Shown here: positions 10,821 to 20,819 of the stretch, piece by piece
Layout: the number at the start of each line of letters is the position of its first letter
Numbering within the stretch: the stretch's first letter is position 1
NCBI GenBank assembly: GCA_964016885.1
Contig: OZ024740.1
Span: forward strand, 205,156,976-205,220,975
From: Eledone cirrhosa
Lineage: Eukaryota; Mollusca; Cephalopoda; Octopoda; Eledonidae
Direction of reading: 5' to 3'
DNA length: 64,000 bases
Notes under the pieces: model-generated
Databases searched by the model: none
Told to the model about the DNA's origin: nothing
The model's input: only the letters and a program-made list of their open reading frames with translations
Made by a program: the position numbers and the translations under genes

Positions 10821-11335
10821 AAAATATTTGGTCGTTTTGGAAGCCTCAACAATGCAGATGGGTAAATCTCCGGGTAACAGTATCCGGTGGTGAAGAGAGA
10901 GATGTATAGTGTGTAGAGGAACGTAGGAAAGAGCGTAAAAATAAAAATAATAACACGAGATAGAGTTATCTTGGGAGAGATTTAATTGTCCATATATTTC
11001 GGATTTCGCATCCATCAACTGGGGGGTTTTCCGAGGAGGAAAGTTATGTCGGAGAGGAACGGTATGTGGCCCCTGTTGTCCGCCGTTTGTGTGTAATTGA
11101 GATATTCTGTAGAGCGCGCATGCACGTGGAATAGGTGCAGTCAAGCAAAGGTTGAGGCAGTTCCTCTTTATTGTGGGAGTGGGATGGTGCTAGCTGTCAA
11201 TCCATTATACTACCTATATTCAGTCTTTGTTACTGGCATTGTTGGTAGTCTGCATGGTTGATGGATGGTGGGGGCGCTATACACAGAATAATAATCGTTC
11301 GAATGCCACTGTGTGTGTGCGTCTGCTGTTGTCTA
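10821..11335. other. Unassigned sequence next to PLE fragment
   Basis: No gene recognised. GC is a little higher than in neighbouring DNA. It adjoins the PLE fragment and may be its untranslated end, but I cannot show that. Confidence 0.35.
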
Positions 11336-11339
11336 GTTT

Positions 11340-11943
11340 GTTTACACCAGCCACCTCGTCTCGCTTCTCTCGGATCGGTTATTTATTTGTTGTCTTAGGC
11401 GTTTTATCCTAAGTGCTTCCTTGATTCGTAATGTGCCGACATTGTGTTCTGTCGCTAGCACTGTGACAATGGGCCTTCCGTCTTTCTTTCCGGAAAGACA
11501 AGGCTCTGGTGTTGATGTGCTCCTTGATCTAGATATGTAGCGGCTGGGTTGTGCTACCAATATAGTAGTGGTTACACTTGTCACATTCTACCCTGTATGT
11601 GCGTAAGTAACAGTTCGTTTGGCACATCGGAGAGTTTCTGAGGGAACACGCATCAGTCGATTTCCCGGGTTTCCTGGAGAGGCATCTCCATAGGGAGGGG
11701 CCCGAGTGGGCCAGGTGGATGTTGAGGCCCTCTCTCCGTATAGCCCTGCAGATAGCGTTGGTGGTTTTCTCACCCAGGTGTGGGATTTTAAGCAAGCACT
11801 TGCCTTGGGTGTTTCTCTGCTTCTTGCGCCTGGTGTCTCTTACTCTGTAAGCGAGGCTGGGTATCCGTTCGTCTCCAGCACCCTGAGGAACCGCTTGGTA
11901 TGGGTGACACCACTCACGGGATCGCTACATCTGTTTCAAGTGC
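11340..11943 (-). pseudogene. Penelope-like element fragment: RT end plus GIY-YIG endonuclease
   Basis: In shifting frames the minus strand encodes KIPHLGEKTTNAICRAI near 11,790, PSLWRCLSRKPG near 11,680, CNHYYIGSTTQPLHI near 11,540 and RIKEAL near 11,405. The block YYIGSTTQPLHI followed by a basic segment is the GIY-YIG nuclease signature that closes Penelope-like element ORFs. The preceding (K)IPH..E..TNAI and basic stretch are the usual linker. Upstream, RVLETNGYPASL-type residues match the copy at 45.8 kb (MVLETNSYSASF), so both belong to one PLE family. The fragment ends where LINE 3' sequence begins near 11,944. It is not functional: the RT core is missing and the frame shifts at least once. 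Confidence 0.75.
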
Positions 11944-12365
11944 TTTCTTTGGCGCTACACAGTAATACAGAAGACCCGCCTTGCCTAAGTACAAAGCGAA
12001 ACCTACAGTCAGTAGGCACCTCTAACAAAAATACACCCCCGTCCCACTACCCCCAACCCTTTCAATGTAAAGTTATGTTGGTACCACAATATCCAGGCCG
12101 AAACAAATGAGGTCGTGTAGGTGTCACGACAAAAAAAAAACACACAGTCCACGCTGTAATGTGGCCATGTAGGTAACACGGTAAAAACCTCCCAGTCAAC
12201 ACTGTAAAGGTGGTTGGTGTTAGGAAGGGCATCCAGCCGTATAAAACCCGCCAGACAGTCCTATACGAGCAAGTCAACCAATCTTGCCTCAAGTGGGAAA
12301 ATTCCCGTCCAAACCCATGCAAGCGTGGAAGATGGACGTTAAACGATGATGATGATGATGATCTA
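11944..12365 (+). mobile_element. LINE 3' end with (GAT)n tail, 5'-truncated
   Basis: The first about 115 bp ('ggcgctacacagtaatacag ... cctacagtcagtaggcacc') matches the ORF end and 3' UTR of the LINE at 37.2-38.9 kb. The tail repeat follows directly ('gttatgttggtaccacaata', 'ggaagggcatccagccg', 'catgcaagcgtggaagatgg') and ends in GATGATGATGATGATG at 12,344-12,362. The locus therefore shows the same coding-to-tail continuity as the 37-kb copy, on the opposite strand. The (CTAT)n run after 12,362 is a separate microsatellite. Confidence 0.8.
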
Positions 12366-12512
12366 TATCTATCTATCTATTTCTCTCTCTCTATATATAT
12401 ATCTATATCTATCTATCTATATAGGCAAAGGGATATTTAATTTGTTGGTAATTCAACAAATATATTTATAACAGATTCGGAGCACTCGACAGATTTTCTG
12501 GAGTATAATATT

Positions 12513-12828
12513 AATGATATTAATAAATGGAAACTATATTTATAAAACCATATTTATTCTATTATATATTTCAAGGGTACCAAAACTTTGGTACACTCTC
12601 ATCAGATAAAATACAAAGTTTGTTTTATAAATATTGACATATCCAGGAATGAGACCTTAACAGGTGAAACTTGAATCGTTAAGGTCTCATTCCTGGATAT
12701 GTCAATATTTATAAAACAAACTTTGTATTTTATCTGATGAGAGCGTACCAAAGTTTTGGTACCCTTGAAATATATATAATAGAATAAATATGGTTTTATA
12801 AATATAGTTTCCATTTATTAATATCATT
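12513..12828. repeat. Near-perfect long palindrome, 148/150-bp arms, 18-bp spacer
   Basis: The left arm at 12,513-12,660 and the right arm at 12,679-12,828 are inverted copies. The only differences I see are one substitution (ACTCTCATC against GCTCTCATC near 12,595) and a 2-bp TA indel near 12,565. The spacer is 12,661-12,678. The 70-codon minus-strand frame across it is an accident of the symmetry. It could be a foldback element or an inverted duplication of one repeat end. Confidence 0.9.
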
Positions 12829-13044
12829 GATATCTATCTATCTATCTATATATATATATCAGCAACTCCCTATATGTTGAGTTTTTTTCTAGTCATATGG
12901 TTTGGAGGTCACCAATCTGTCCAGCTCTTTGTCTACCAGCATATCATGAAAAAAATAATACATCTCATATGTATTTTGCCTGACGAGGACATGTTTTGCT
13001 TTGTTATAGTTAAAACTTTACATCTTCGAAAATATCTATATATA

Positions 13045-13673
13045 TATATATAAAACTGAGGATGTCTGTGTGTGTGTGAGTTTGAATCCCTAAAACTCGA
13101 GAAGTACCCAACCGACTTTTTTCAATCTTTACATGTGTATTACTTATGTTTCAGGGAGTGTTATGCACATAAAATTCAACTTTTTGATCCCATGGGGCCT
13201 GCATTAGGTGAAAAACTGCGTTTTTTCAGCCTTTTAGGTTTTTTTTTGAGGCGTTACGTCAGATCGATTTCCTTGAAATTGTAACTATGTATTAGTCAGT
13301 CTCTTCTTCATACCGTGAACAAAGAAAATCCAACCTTTTTATGGCCTAAGGCCCGCATTAGGTAAAACACTTCATTTCCCCAGCTTTTTAGGGCTATTTT
13401 GAGCCGTTACGTCTAGCCGATTTTCCGAAATTTCAAGGCATATTATGCACATAAAAAAAATTCATTTTCTTTAACTCCTAGGGCCCGCATTAGGTGAAAA
13501 CCTGCATTTTTCCTGCTACACCGAGGAAAATCTTAAAGATTATCCAGCCATCAGAGTATTTGGTTTATTTTCTTTACATATTGTCCAGGCATGCAGTTTT
13601 TCCACGATTAGGTCTGTTGGCGGCCCGCGTTCCAAAACACCTTATCCCGTGCAACGCCGGGTACCACTGCTAG
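13045..13673 (+). mobile_element. Non-autonomous Helitron-like element
   Basis: The 3' end has a short stem (CCCG ... CGGG, about 13,645-13,660) and then 'gtaccactgctagt', ending in CTAG at 13,670-13,673. This matches the Helitron 3' signature (hairpin plus CTRR) and the terminus at 49,691-49,694. The body begins 'aaaactgaggatgtctgtg' after a TA run and contains repeated 'gcccgcattaggtgaaaa' blocks near 13,199, 13,350 and 13,485. There is no Rep/helicase coding. A reverse-oriented fragment of the same family lies at about 29,970-30,160. Confidence 0.7.
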
Positions 13674-14254
13674 TATATAATAAAATAAATAGAGATGATA
13701 TAAAGTATATATCTTTTGGTTATTACTATTATATATATATATATATAAAATATATTCATATACAATAAACATATGGGTAGCCTCGCTGCCGAATAAAAAA
13801 ATATTTTTTCGCAACATAACGAAAAAAAAATTGTTTTAAAAAATTGTTTTTTCTCTCTATTTCCCTCAATAAATATATCACAGAGTCGCCAGTATGTTCT
13901 GAGAATATCCGACGAGTTTCAAGAATTGTTAATCTTTTATCAGTGACACTCATTCAAAACGTACTGGCATATACGTGTATATATGTCTTTTTATGCATCT
14001 CTATTATGCTTAAACGCTGTAGTGTTACTGTAGTGAACAGAATTAAATATATAACTAATTGCTGCATCTGGCTTTCGAGAATTGCCATCAGTGGATCCTT
14101 TTCTCACACACCGGTAGCACGAACGTGATTTTTTAACCCTGCCAAGGATTTACATTGCTTTCTGCATATAATGCAGCGGAAAAAAAACTCTTTTAGGCTA
14201 CAGGCACATATATATATATATATATAAAATGCAAAGGTAAGGTATTGTCTAGAC

Positions 14255-14416
14255 CAGACATGTGAAACATGCAGCCATTTACAAAAACACCTGCGGCCCG
14301 CACAAAGGTTTTTACAGCGCGAGCATGTTTTATCTTCGTAATATAAAATAAAAAAAATTAGTTGTCGTGTGTGACCCGCAGACAACACATATGTTACCCT
14401 CAGTTTGACATGTCTG
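14255..14416. mobile_element. 162-bp hAT-like MITE
   Basis: The ends are CAGACATGTGAAAC and its complement CAGACATGTCAAAC. The flanking 8-bp direct repeats GTCTAGAC (14,247-14,254) and GTCTCGAC (14,417-14,424) differ at one base. An 8-bp duplication with CAG ends fits the hAT superfamily. The interior holds 'gcggcccgc', common in hAT-derived MITEs. It has no coding capacity. Confidence 0.7.
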
Positions 14417-14424
14417 GTCTCGAC

Positions 14425-14511
14425 ACATGTATCTACATGTAAGAATTATACAGGTGCAATCGTATAAGAAGATCTGAGAGAAAAGATGTAATAAGATCGA
14501 TTCTAATTATC

Positions 14512-14543
<32 letters not shown>

Positions 14544-15035
14544 CAGACAAAACAATTTACTACGCTTCAACAGTATGTAATAAAGAATTTCGCTCAAGGC
14601 GAAAAAAATATTTTCAGCTACTTTTCACTCATTGCTTTATGAAAGAATATTATTAAAGTGAAAGTGTTTCTTTTTTTAATTATAAAATATATTACACTTA
14701 ACGTCAAAAAATATATTCTCAGATCACATCTTATTTACATTTGTCTTTTAGTGGAGTTTCGGAATATGTAAAATGATCATAACACTTTATTTCTAGTTAC
14801 AGAAGCAGTAGAGGCAGTGCAAATATTAATCGATTTTAATATTTTGTTTTATTCGAAGCCTGATCAACATCTCCGTGCTGGTTGTATAGTTTATAGTTAT
14901 CTCTTTCAATATCACTGCAGTCATCTTACACCTACCTAAACGGCAATCATTAGTTAATTTGGGGCATGGTCGGAATAGCAGTCTATAAACCCATCAGCTG
15001 CAGACTGCAACCCTTGTTCAATATCACCATCATTA
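14425..15035. other. No gene seen; AT-rich with a (CA)n run
   Basis: A (CA)n/(TA)n microsatellite occupies about 14,511-14,545. The rest is AT-rich and unrecognised on both strands. Confidence 0.45.
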
Positions 15036-15039
15036 TTTT

Positions 15040-15160
15040 ACGAGTTCAAATCCCGCCGAGGTTCACTTTGCCTCTCACCCTTACGGGGTCGATAAAATAA
15101 AGTACCAGTAATGTACTGAAATAATTGCTGGCCTTGTGCCAAAAGTATAAACAATTATTT
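15040..15160 (+). repeat. tRNA-derived SINE (cephalopod OR-type), 5'-truncated copy
   Basis: It contains GAGTTCAAATCCCGCCGAGG (B-box region), then 'ttacggggtcgataaaata' and 'ctggccttgtgccaaa'. These are the shared blocks of the copies at 27.0, 33.1, 40.7, 43.8, 50.1, 60.0 and 61.3 kb. The match to octopus OR-type SINEs is from memory of the family. Confidence 0.75.
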
Positions 15161-15174
15161 TACGTGTTCAGATG

Positions 15175-15282
15175 GTTGATTGGCAATATCAGTAGAGCGT
15201 CGGATAACATGATTTGCGGCATTCAGTTACTACACTTTACGTTCTGAGTTCAAATCCTGACGGAGTCGATAAAATAAAGTAC
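15175..15282 (+). repeat. OR-type SINE, left part (split by foldback)
   Basis: It starts 'ttggcaatatcagtagagcg' with the A-box-like head and runs through the B-box region to 'gataaaataaagtac' at 15,282. The rest of the same SINE resumes at 16,074. Confidence 0.8.
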
Positions 15283-16073
15283 GGCGATATCCAATTTTAG
15301 TGGACTAAATGCTGCTTACGTGCTGTAGTTGCTGTTTACTTCAATGTATGAGGCTATTCCAACAAATTTACATTCCCCTTTTTTTAGCCGTTAAAAGAAA
15401 TATAGATTTATTTATTGTTTTTTTTTTTGCGATTTATTTGCCACTGGGGCATAGATTTCTTTATTTGTCTCGTTTTTGCTACGATTTCTTTATTTGCTAC
15501 GGGGGAAGTTTTTACAAAAATCAAGTACAAACATTTAACGAGTGATTAAAAAGGAATATAAAAAATTAAGTCCTCAATAGAGAGGCAGCCTTTTGCGGTC
15601 ACACACACCCTCGTAGAAAGTGTGCGACCTTTCTGCCAGGGAGCACAGAGAGAGGGGGGTGCTCCCTTCTTCTCTTACCTGTACAAGCCGATATAGAGAG
15701 ATGGCCCACTTACACGGGCCATTATTGCTACTTTCACCCATCTTTCATGGAATTGGCTGGGACTGAGTGCCTTTCTATCCACCTTGATCCTTCTTTCGAA
15801 GTGGTATCGGAAGAAGAGGACCATTTGTTGGCCGGCGACATATCCCCACAGATCGGCAAAACAAACAAACAAACAAACAAAAACGTGGCAAATAAAGAAA
15901 TCTATGCCCCAGTGGCAAATAAATCGCAAAATAAAACAATAAATAGATCTATATTTCTTTTAACGGCTAAAAAAAAAAGGGAATGTAAATTTGTTGGAAT
16001 AGCCTCATACATTGAAGTAAGCAGCAACTACAGCACGTAAGCAGCATTTAGTTCACTAAAATTGGATATCGCC
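15283..16073. mobile_element. Foldback DNA transposon with about 185-bp terminal inverted repeats
   Basis: It begins GGCGATATCCAATTTTAGTG and ends with the complement. The inverted arms run from about 15,283-15,470 and 15,887-16,073. An exact 8-bp target duplication TAAAGTAC flanks it (15,275-15,282 and 16,074-16,081), inside a SINE. The 420-bp interior, on the minus strand, reads VAGQQMVLFFRYHFERRIKV ... RWVKVAIMARVSG, a coding-like remnant shared with the copies at 42.7-44.3 kb. It carries no recognisable transposase. Long TIRs with 8-bp duplications recall MULE- or Merlin-type elements, but the superfamily is unassigned. Confidence 0.88.
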
Positions 16074-16155
16074 TAAAGTACGAGTAATGCACTGAGGTCG
16101 ATTTAATCGACTTTCCCCTCTTACAAAATTGTGCCTAATTCAGAAACCATTATTT
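16074..16155 (+). repeat. OR-type SINE, right part
   Basis: It resumes with the duplicated TAAAGTAC, then 'gagtaatgcactgaggtcg' and 'ttgtgcctaattcagaaacc', the normal 3' half of the SINE begun at 15,175. Confidence 0.8.
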
Positions 16156-17013
16156 TACGAATACAATGAGTAAAACCCAATTAGTCATCATTTTATTCGG
16201 CTGGATTTCATTCATCATCTAACATCAACCAATTGTGGAAGGAAATATTTTGAACTAGATGTTACTAGCAACAGAAATATTAGATTTCAGGACTTACCTT
16301 TTATTCTTCACGGATTACACAAAAGGGTTAAATGTTTTAAAAGGGTTGAATATATAAATGTAAATTAAACGTTTGAAAACATCGAGTAGCATTTAATAGA
16401 TTGTTAGGAGTAAATAAATATAATTACTTACTTAGTGTCGGATTTTTTAGTGTCCATAGTAATATTTGTTCTTTCAAACGACTTTGATTCTTGGTAAGTT
16501 GTTACGGTATAAATGATCTGAGAAGACACGCGCCCACCGGTATTAAACTGTTGATTGGCTAGAACACTATACGTTGATTGGTCAGAATATACTATCACAC
16601 ACACACACACATATTCTCGTAAACAAACATCTTTATTGCAGCAAAGAAACAAATTCCACATTTAGTTAATTTGTTAAATAACTCGTCTCACCTATACATC
16701 ACATATATTATAGTAAAAGTGTATTAACTACTCGCGAAGCGTCTTTCTCATACACCCTCGTCTCAAGTGGACGGAGGAGAGCAACATTTTTCGCTGTTAA
16801 TAAACTGTTGCCTTCTACAGTACGTTTCATTATCTTACGCAGCATATTTATTTGTTTCATGCGCAGACTCTTCTGTACACACACACACAACATTTAGGAA
16901 AACGGAAACAAAATACCCCCCCCCCCCCCCCCCAAAAAAAAAAAACACATTTTATTTCTATCGTAATCAAGTGCGCTAAACCTATATTGTTTACATTCTG
17001 TGTTTTTCTACGG
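16156..17013. other. Sequence upstream of LINE ORF1, possible 5' UTR
   Basis: No gene recognised. It has a (CA)n run near 16,597-16,612 and a C-run/A-run at 16,916-16,945. Some of it may be LINE 5' untranslated sequence, but no second copy in the window lets me place the boundary. Confidence 0.35.
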
Positions 17014-18096
17014 ATGGGTAGAAATAACAAAATTGCCATGGTGATATCCATCGATGAAGTATGCGACAAAATTGGTCGATGTTCCAAAATAGAACATTGC
17101 CCAGAAGATCACATCTGCCATATCTGTACGGAACCCGAAAACTCGTTCCGTAATCGCTGGGTCGAATGTGGAACCTGTCACATATCTGTCTGCCTTCAAT
17201 GCGCCACAGGCTTCCGGAAGATCCCAGGCCAAAATAAGAAACATCATATTGCTACGATGGATAGACTTTGGCAGATGGTCCAGCTAATAAATCGGTCCTT
17301 TCAGTGCCTGGACTGTATGCCTGCCTCTCCCATTGCTGTGGAACAACAACAACAACAACAAAAACCGAAGATTGTGTCTTCTTCTACCATTGTTCCCGAA
17401 CAACAACAACAAAAACCGAGGATCGTGTCTTCCTCTACCATTGTTCCTGAACAGCAAAAACCAACGACCGTAGCTTCTGCTACTACCCCCGTTGAAGGAC
17501 TTCATCAACAACAGCAACCCAAGTCTTCCTCACCCGTTACTTTTCAACAACAACAACCGACGACTGTGTCTTCTCCTACCATGCCTGTTGAAGGAGAAGA
17601 ACAACAACAAAAACCGACCGTCAATACGGAGTTTGAGGAAATACGGCAAATGATTTCCGCTTTAAGCCGAGAAATAGCGGGAATAAAATCAAGCGTTCAT
17701 TTAGAACCCCACAATGAGAGATCTTACCGGAGTGCCTTGTTAAAACATCTCCGCGTACCTCATGTTGAACCTAGACGCATTGAGAATGCCACTGAATGCC
17801 ATCAGAACAACCTGCCACCCCCTGCACATAATCATAGACTGGAATCAAGGTACAAATTGTTGTCCTTGAATGCACGTAGTCTATGCAATAAGATTCATCT
17901 TTTTGACTCCTATGTCAAAAGTATCAACCCTGACTTCATTACAGTCACGGAAACTTGGGCACATCCCTTACTCTGTGATGGGGTTTTCAGCATGACTGGC
18001 TACAACCTGTTTCGTAAAGACCGCATTAATCGTTGTGGTGGTGGTGTAATGGTCTACGTTCGGTCAAATCTGTCGGCAATTCCTTGTGTTGATTGA
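17014..18096 (+). CDS. CR1-like LINE ORF1 (PHD-like zinc finger, Q-rich) fused in frame to start of ORF2 endonuclease
   Basis: I chose ATG 17,014, which begins MGRNNKIAMV; the open frame upstream is low-complexity. Residues 30-110 hold Cys pairs CHIC, CGTC, CLQC and CLDC in a PHD-like zinc-binding arrangement, as known for ORF1 of CR1-like elements. A linker rich in QQQQ blocks follows to about residue 210, then a helical segment (EIRQMISALSREIAGIK). Near residue 262 the frame passes directly into ORF2: LLSLNARSLCNKIHLF and TVTETW are the first two EEP endonuclease motifs. It stops at TGA 18,094-18,096, inside the endonuclease. Compared with the copy at 2,245-2,864, about 450 bp covering the basic C-terminal domain of ORF1 and its stop is missing, which creates the fusion. 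The 361-residue product would have no complete nuclease. Confidence 0.85.
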   Translation: MGRNNKIAMVISIDEVCDKIGRCSKIEHCPEDHICHICTEPENSFRNRWVECGTCHISVCLQCATGFRKIPGQNKKHHIATMDRLWQMVQLINRSFQCLDCMPASPIAVEQQQQQQKPKIVSSSTIVPEQQQQKPRIVSSSTIVPEQQKPTTVASATTPVEGLHQQQQPKSSSPVTFQQQQPTTVSSPTMPVEGEEQQQKPTVNTEFEEIRQMISALSREIAGIKSSVHLEPHNERSYRSALLKHLRVPHVEPRRIENATECHQNNLPPPAHNHRLESRYKLLSLNARSLCNKIHLFDSYVKSINPDFITVTETWAHPLLCDGVFSMTGYNLFRKDRINRCGGGVMVYVRSNLSAIPCVD

Positions 18097-20614
18097 AACC
18101 AATCACAGCAGGAAGTTTTTTTCTGCAATATACGTATGACCATGTCAACACTGCTACTTGGAGTCGTTTACCGTCCCCCAAATTACCATCGAGACACTCA
18201 ACTTTGTGATATCCTCAGAGCTGCTGCCAGGAAGACAGCCACTTATGTTTTCATTGCAGGAGACTTCACCCTGAGATTGACTGGGAAACCTTTCGTTAGC
18301 CGCCAAGTGCAAATGACTTCCTTGAGCTAGTGCTGGACTCGAGTTGGTCCCAAGTGGTCACCTCCCCAACAAGAGGTGACAACACTTTGGACCTACTCTT
18401 CACCACTACTCCTGAAACGGTCATTAGTGTTACTGCTGAGGAACATTTAGGTGACTCTGATCATGCTATGATCATTGCCAATCTATCCCTCATGGGCAGT
18501 AACAAGAACCACAACCATCTCCAAACTGCTCACTTTGACTGGAATAAAGCAGACTGGAACTGTTACTGCACCGAGTTGCAACGGCCAAACTGGCTTGAGT
18601 TCTACGACTCTGGAGATGTCAACACTATACTCCAGAACATCCTGAGCTCAATATGGACAGCATGTGCAGCATCGGTGCCACGTAAGCGGAAAAAACATCC
18701 CAAAAGTGCAATTTGGGAGACTGCAGCAGTTCGTCTTGCCAGAAAAGAACGGCGCAGTGCTGAACGTGAGTACAAACTTCACAAATCAGACATTAATAGG
18801 AAGAGGCGAAATAGATTGCCAACCACCTCAAACAGATGACAAAAAAGGTAGTGCTTCAATTTGAGCAGCGCATAGCAACCAACCCTGACAGTAAGGTGTT
18901 CTGGCAGTATGTTCACTCAAAGCAGAGACCTCACTCTCCAGTTGGTCCTCTTCGCAATCCCCACACAAGCCAGGTTACTGACGACCCCAAGGAATGCGCA
19001 GAGCCCATTGCTGAATACTATGCAGGCATTTTCACTATTGAAGACCAGAGTGTACCATCTCCACCACCTATGACACCGGAGTCTATTACAGCCATGGAAT
19101 TTAGACCTGCAATGCTGCGATGTCACCTAAAAAATAAACGCAACCATGCCTCTCCTGGTCTTGATGGTATTACGTACCTGCTTCTTAAATGCGGTGGGAA
19201 CTTCCTTCTGCACCAGTTATCACGCTTCTTCCAATTCTGTCTGAACAATGGTGCTACTCCAGAGCAGTGGAAAACTGCCAGTGTCATTCCTCTGTTCAAA
19301 AAGGGCAACCGCACATCACCTGTGAACTATCGTCCAGTCAGTCTTACTAGTTGCATCACCAAACTGATGGAATCCTTTGTCAGACAAACACTTTGGAACT
19401 TCTGGAGCTCTCACAGTCTTATCTGGCCCTCGCAATTTGGATTTATCCCCAACTCCAGCTGCTGTGATCAACTTATAGAGTTTCTTGAGGACATCACCCG
19501 GATCACTGATGGCGGCTCATGGGTGGATGTTGTTTACCTTGACTTTGCGAAAGCCTTCAATTCTGTGCCACACAAAAGGCTTATGGCAAAACTCTCTGCA
19601 ATGGGTGTGAAGGATGATCTTTTTAACTGGTTGAAGTCCTGCATTCTCAGTCGAAGAGAGGTAGTCACGGTTCTGGGACAGCATTCCTCACCATATGAGA
19701 TGTTATCTGGTGTACCACAGGGATCTGTTCTTGGCCCCCTTTTGTTTGTGGCATATATTAATGACATAGATGCCAACTTAAAGAATGCCACGGTACTAAA
19801 GTACACAGATGACATCAAGCTGTACCTTGAGATAAAAAGGACAGATCCTGAACACTATAGATCTTGCTTGCAGTCTGACCTGGACACAATGCAACAATGG
19901 ATCTCAGACTGGCAACTCAAGCTAGCTGTAGACAAGTGCACCACCATGCATTTTGGGAGTAAAAATCCAGCATCCACATACTCCCTCCACAGCACTAATA
20001 TCAAGAAGTCTTCTTGTGAACGTGACCTGGGCATTACGGTCAGCAGCGATTTGCTTTGGACAAAGCACGCCTCTAAAATTGTCAAGAGGGCCAAGGGTGT
20101 CTTAGCATCACTCAGCAAGACCTTTGTCAGCCGCTCTCCAGCTATCTATTTAAAGCTGTATATAGCTATGGTGCGGCCACACTTGGAATTCGCATCACCA
20201 GTCTGGAACCCCTATCTTGCTCAGAACATTGACCGCCTGGAAACTGTTCAGAGACGTGTAACCAAGTGAATACCCTCCATCAGGCATCTACCATACTCTG
20301 AGCATGGATACATGGGCATGGATACATTGAAGCTCCGACGCCTGGCAACTGACTTGGTAAACACCCACAAAATTGTTAACCATCTTGCCAACAACAACCC
20401 TGAGTACCTTTTTGATTTCCATGTGTCTAACACACGTGGACATGTCCACAAAGTCAGAAAACAGCACAGTTCCCATGACTTTTGGAAACATTTTTTCACG
20501 CTCAGAGTTGCTGAAGCATGGAACAAACTACCTGCATCAGTTGTTAGCTGTCGAGACACTGCATCCTTTAAGGCCTCTATGCTTCCCGAGATCCGCCAAC
20601 ACTACAGCTAATGT
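18097..20614 (+). pseudogene. CR1-like LINE ORF2, endonuclease remainder + reverse transcriptase, few lesions
   Basis: It continues the ORF2 begun at about 17,850. The endonuclease continues with GVVYRPPNYHRDTQ and GDF, then SDHAMI after a frameshift. The RT holds VNYRPVSLTS near 19,320, DFAKAFNSVPH near 19,540, GVPQGSVLGPLLF near 19,710 and KYTDDIKLY near 19,800. The C-terminal segment ends AWNKLPASVV ... RQHYS with TAA near 20,609. Lesions: stop at 18,094, frameshift near 18,262 (GDF/N junction), frameshift near 18,815-18,836, and TGA at 20,267-20,269 in an otherwise continuous frame. The TDD instead of ADD in the catalytic box is unusual compared with the sister copy at 1-2,188. Only four lesions over 2.5 kb suggest a fairly young insertion. 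Confidence 0.92.
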
Positions 20615-20770
20615 TCCCCCTCCATACACATACACACATGTATACCATGACTCATACACTATTCACTTCCCTGACATTTGTGTATTATTCTATGTACTAT
20701 ACATACACCTTTGACGAGTTGTAGTGCACCTGAGCACTTTACACAATAATTTCATTATTATTATTATTTC
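20612..20770 (+). repeat. LINE 3' UTR and (ATT)n tail
   Basis: A short 3' UTR of about 150 bp follows the TAA and ends in a run of ATT units at 20,754-20,768. Short tandem microsatellite tails are typical of CR1-group LINEs. Confidence 0.75.
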
Positions 20771-20819
20771 TAGTTCCAATGACACCGGCGGTTTCAACGG
20801 TTCATACTTAATCAACTGC

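Noticed and set aside
10413..11144. 243-codon minus-strand ORF as a host gene
   Set aside because: It runs across scrambled LINE-tail repeats, has no recognisable domain, and its composition follows the repeat.
16852..17013. Upstream extension of the LINE ORF1 frame
   Set aside because: Low-complexity proline/lysine from a C-run and A-run. The start at 17,014 precedes the zinc finger directly.
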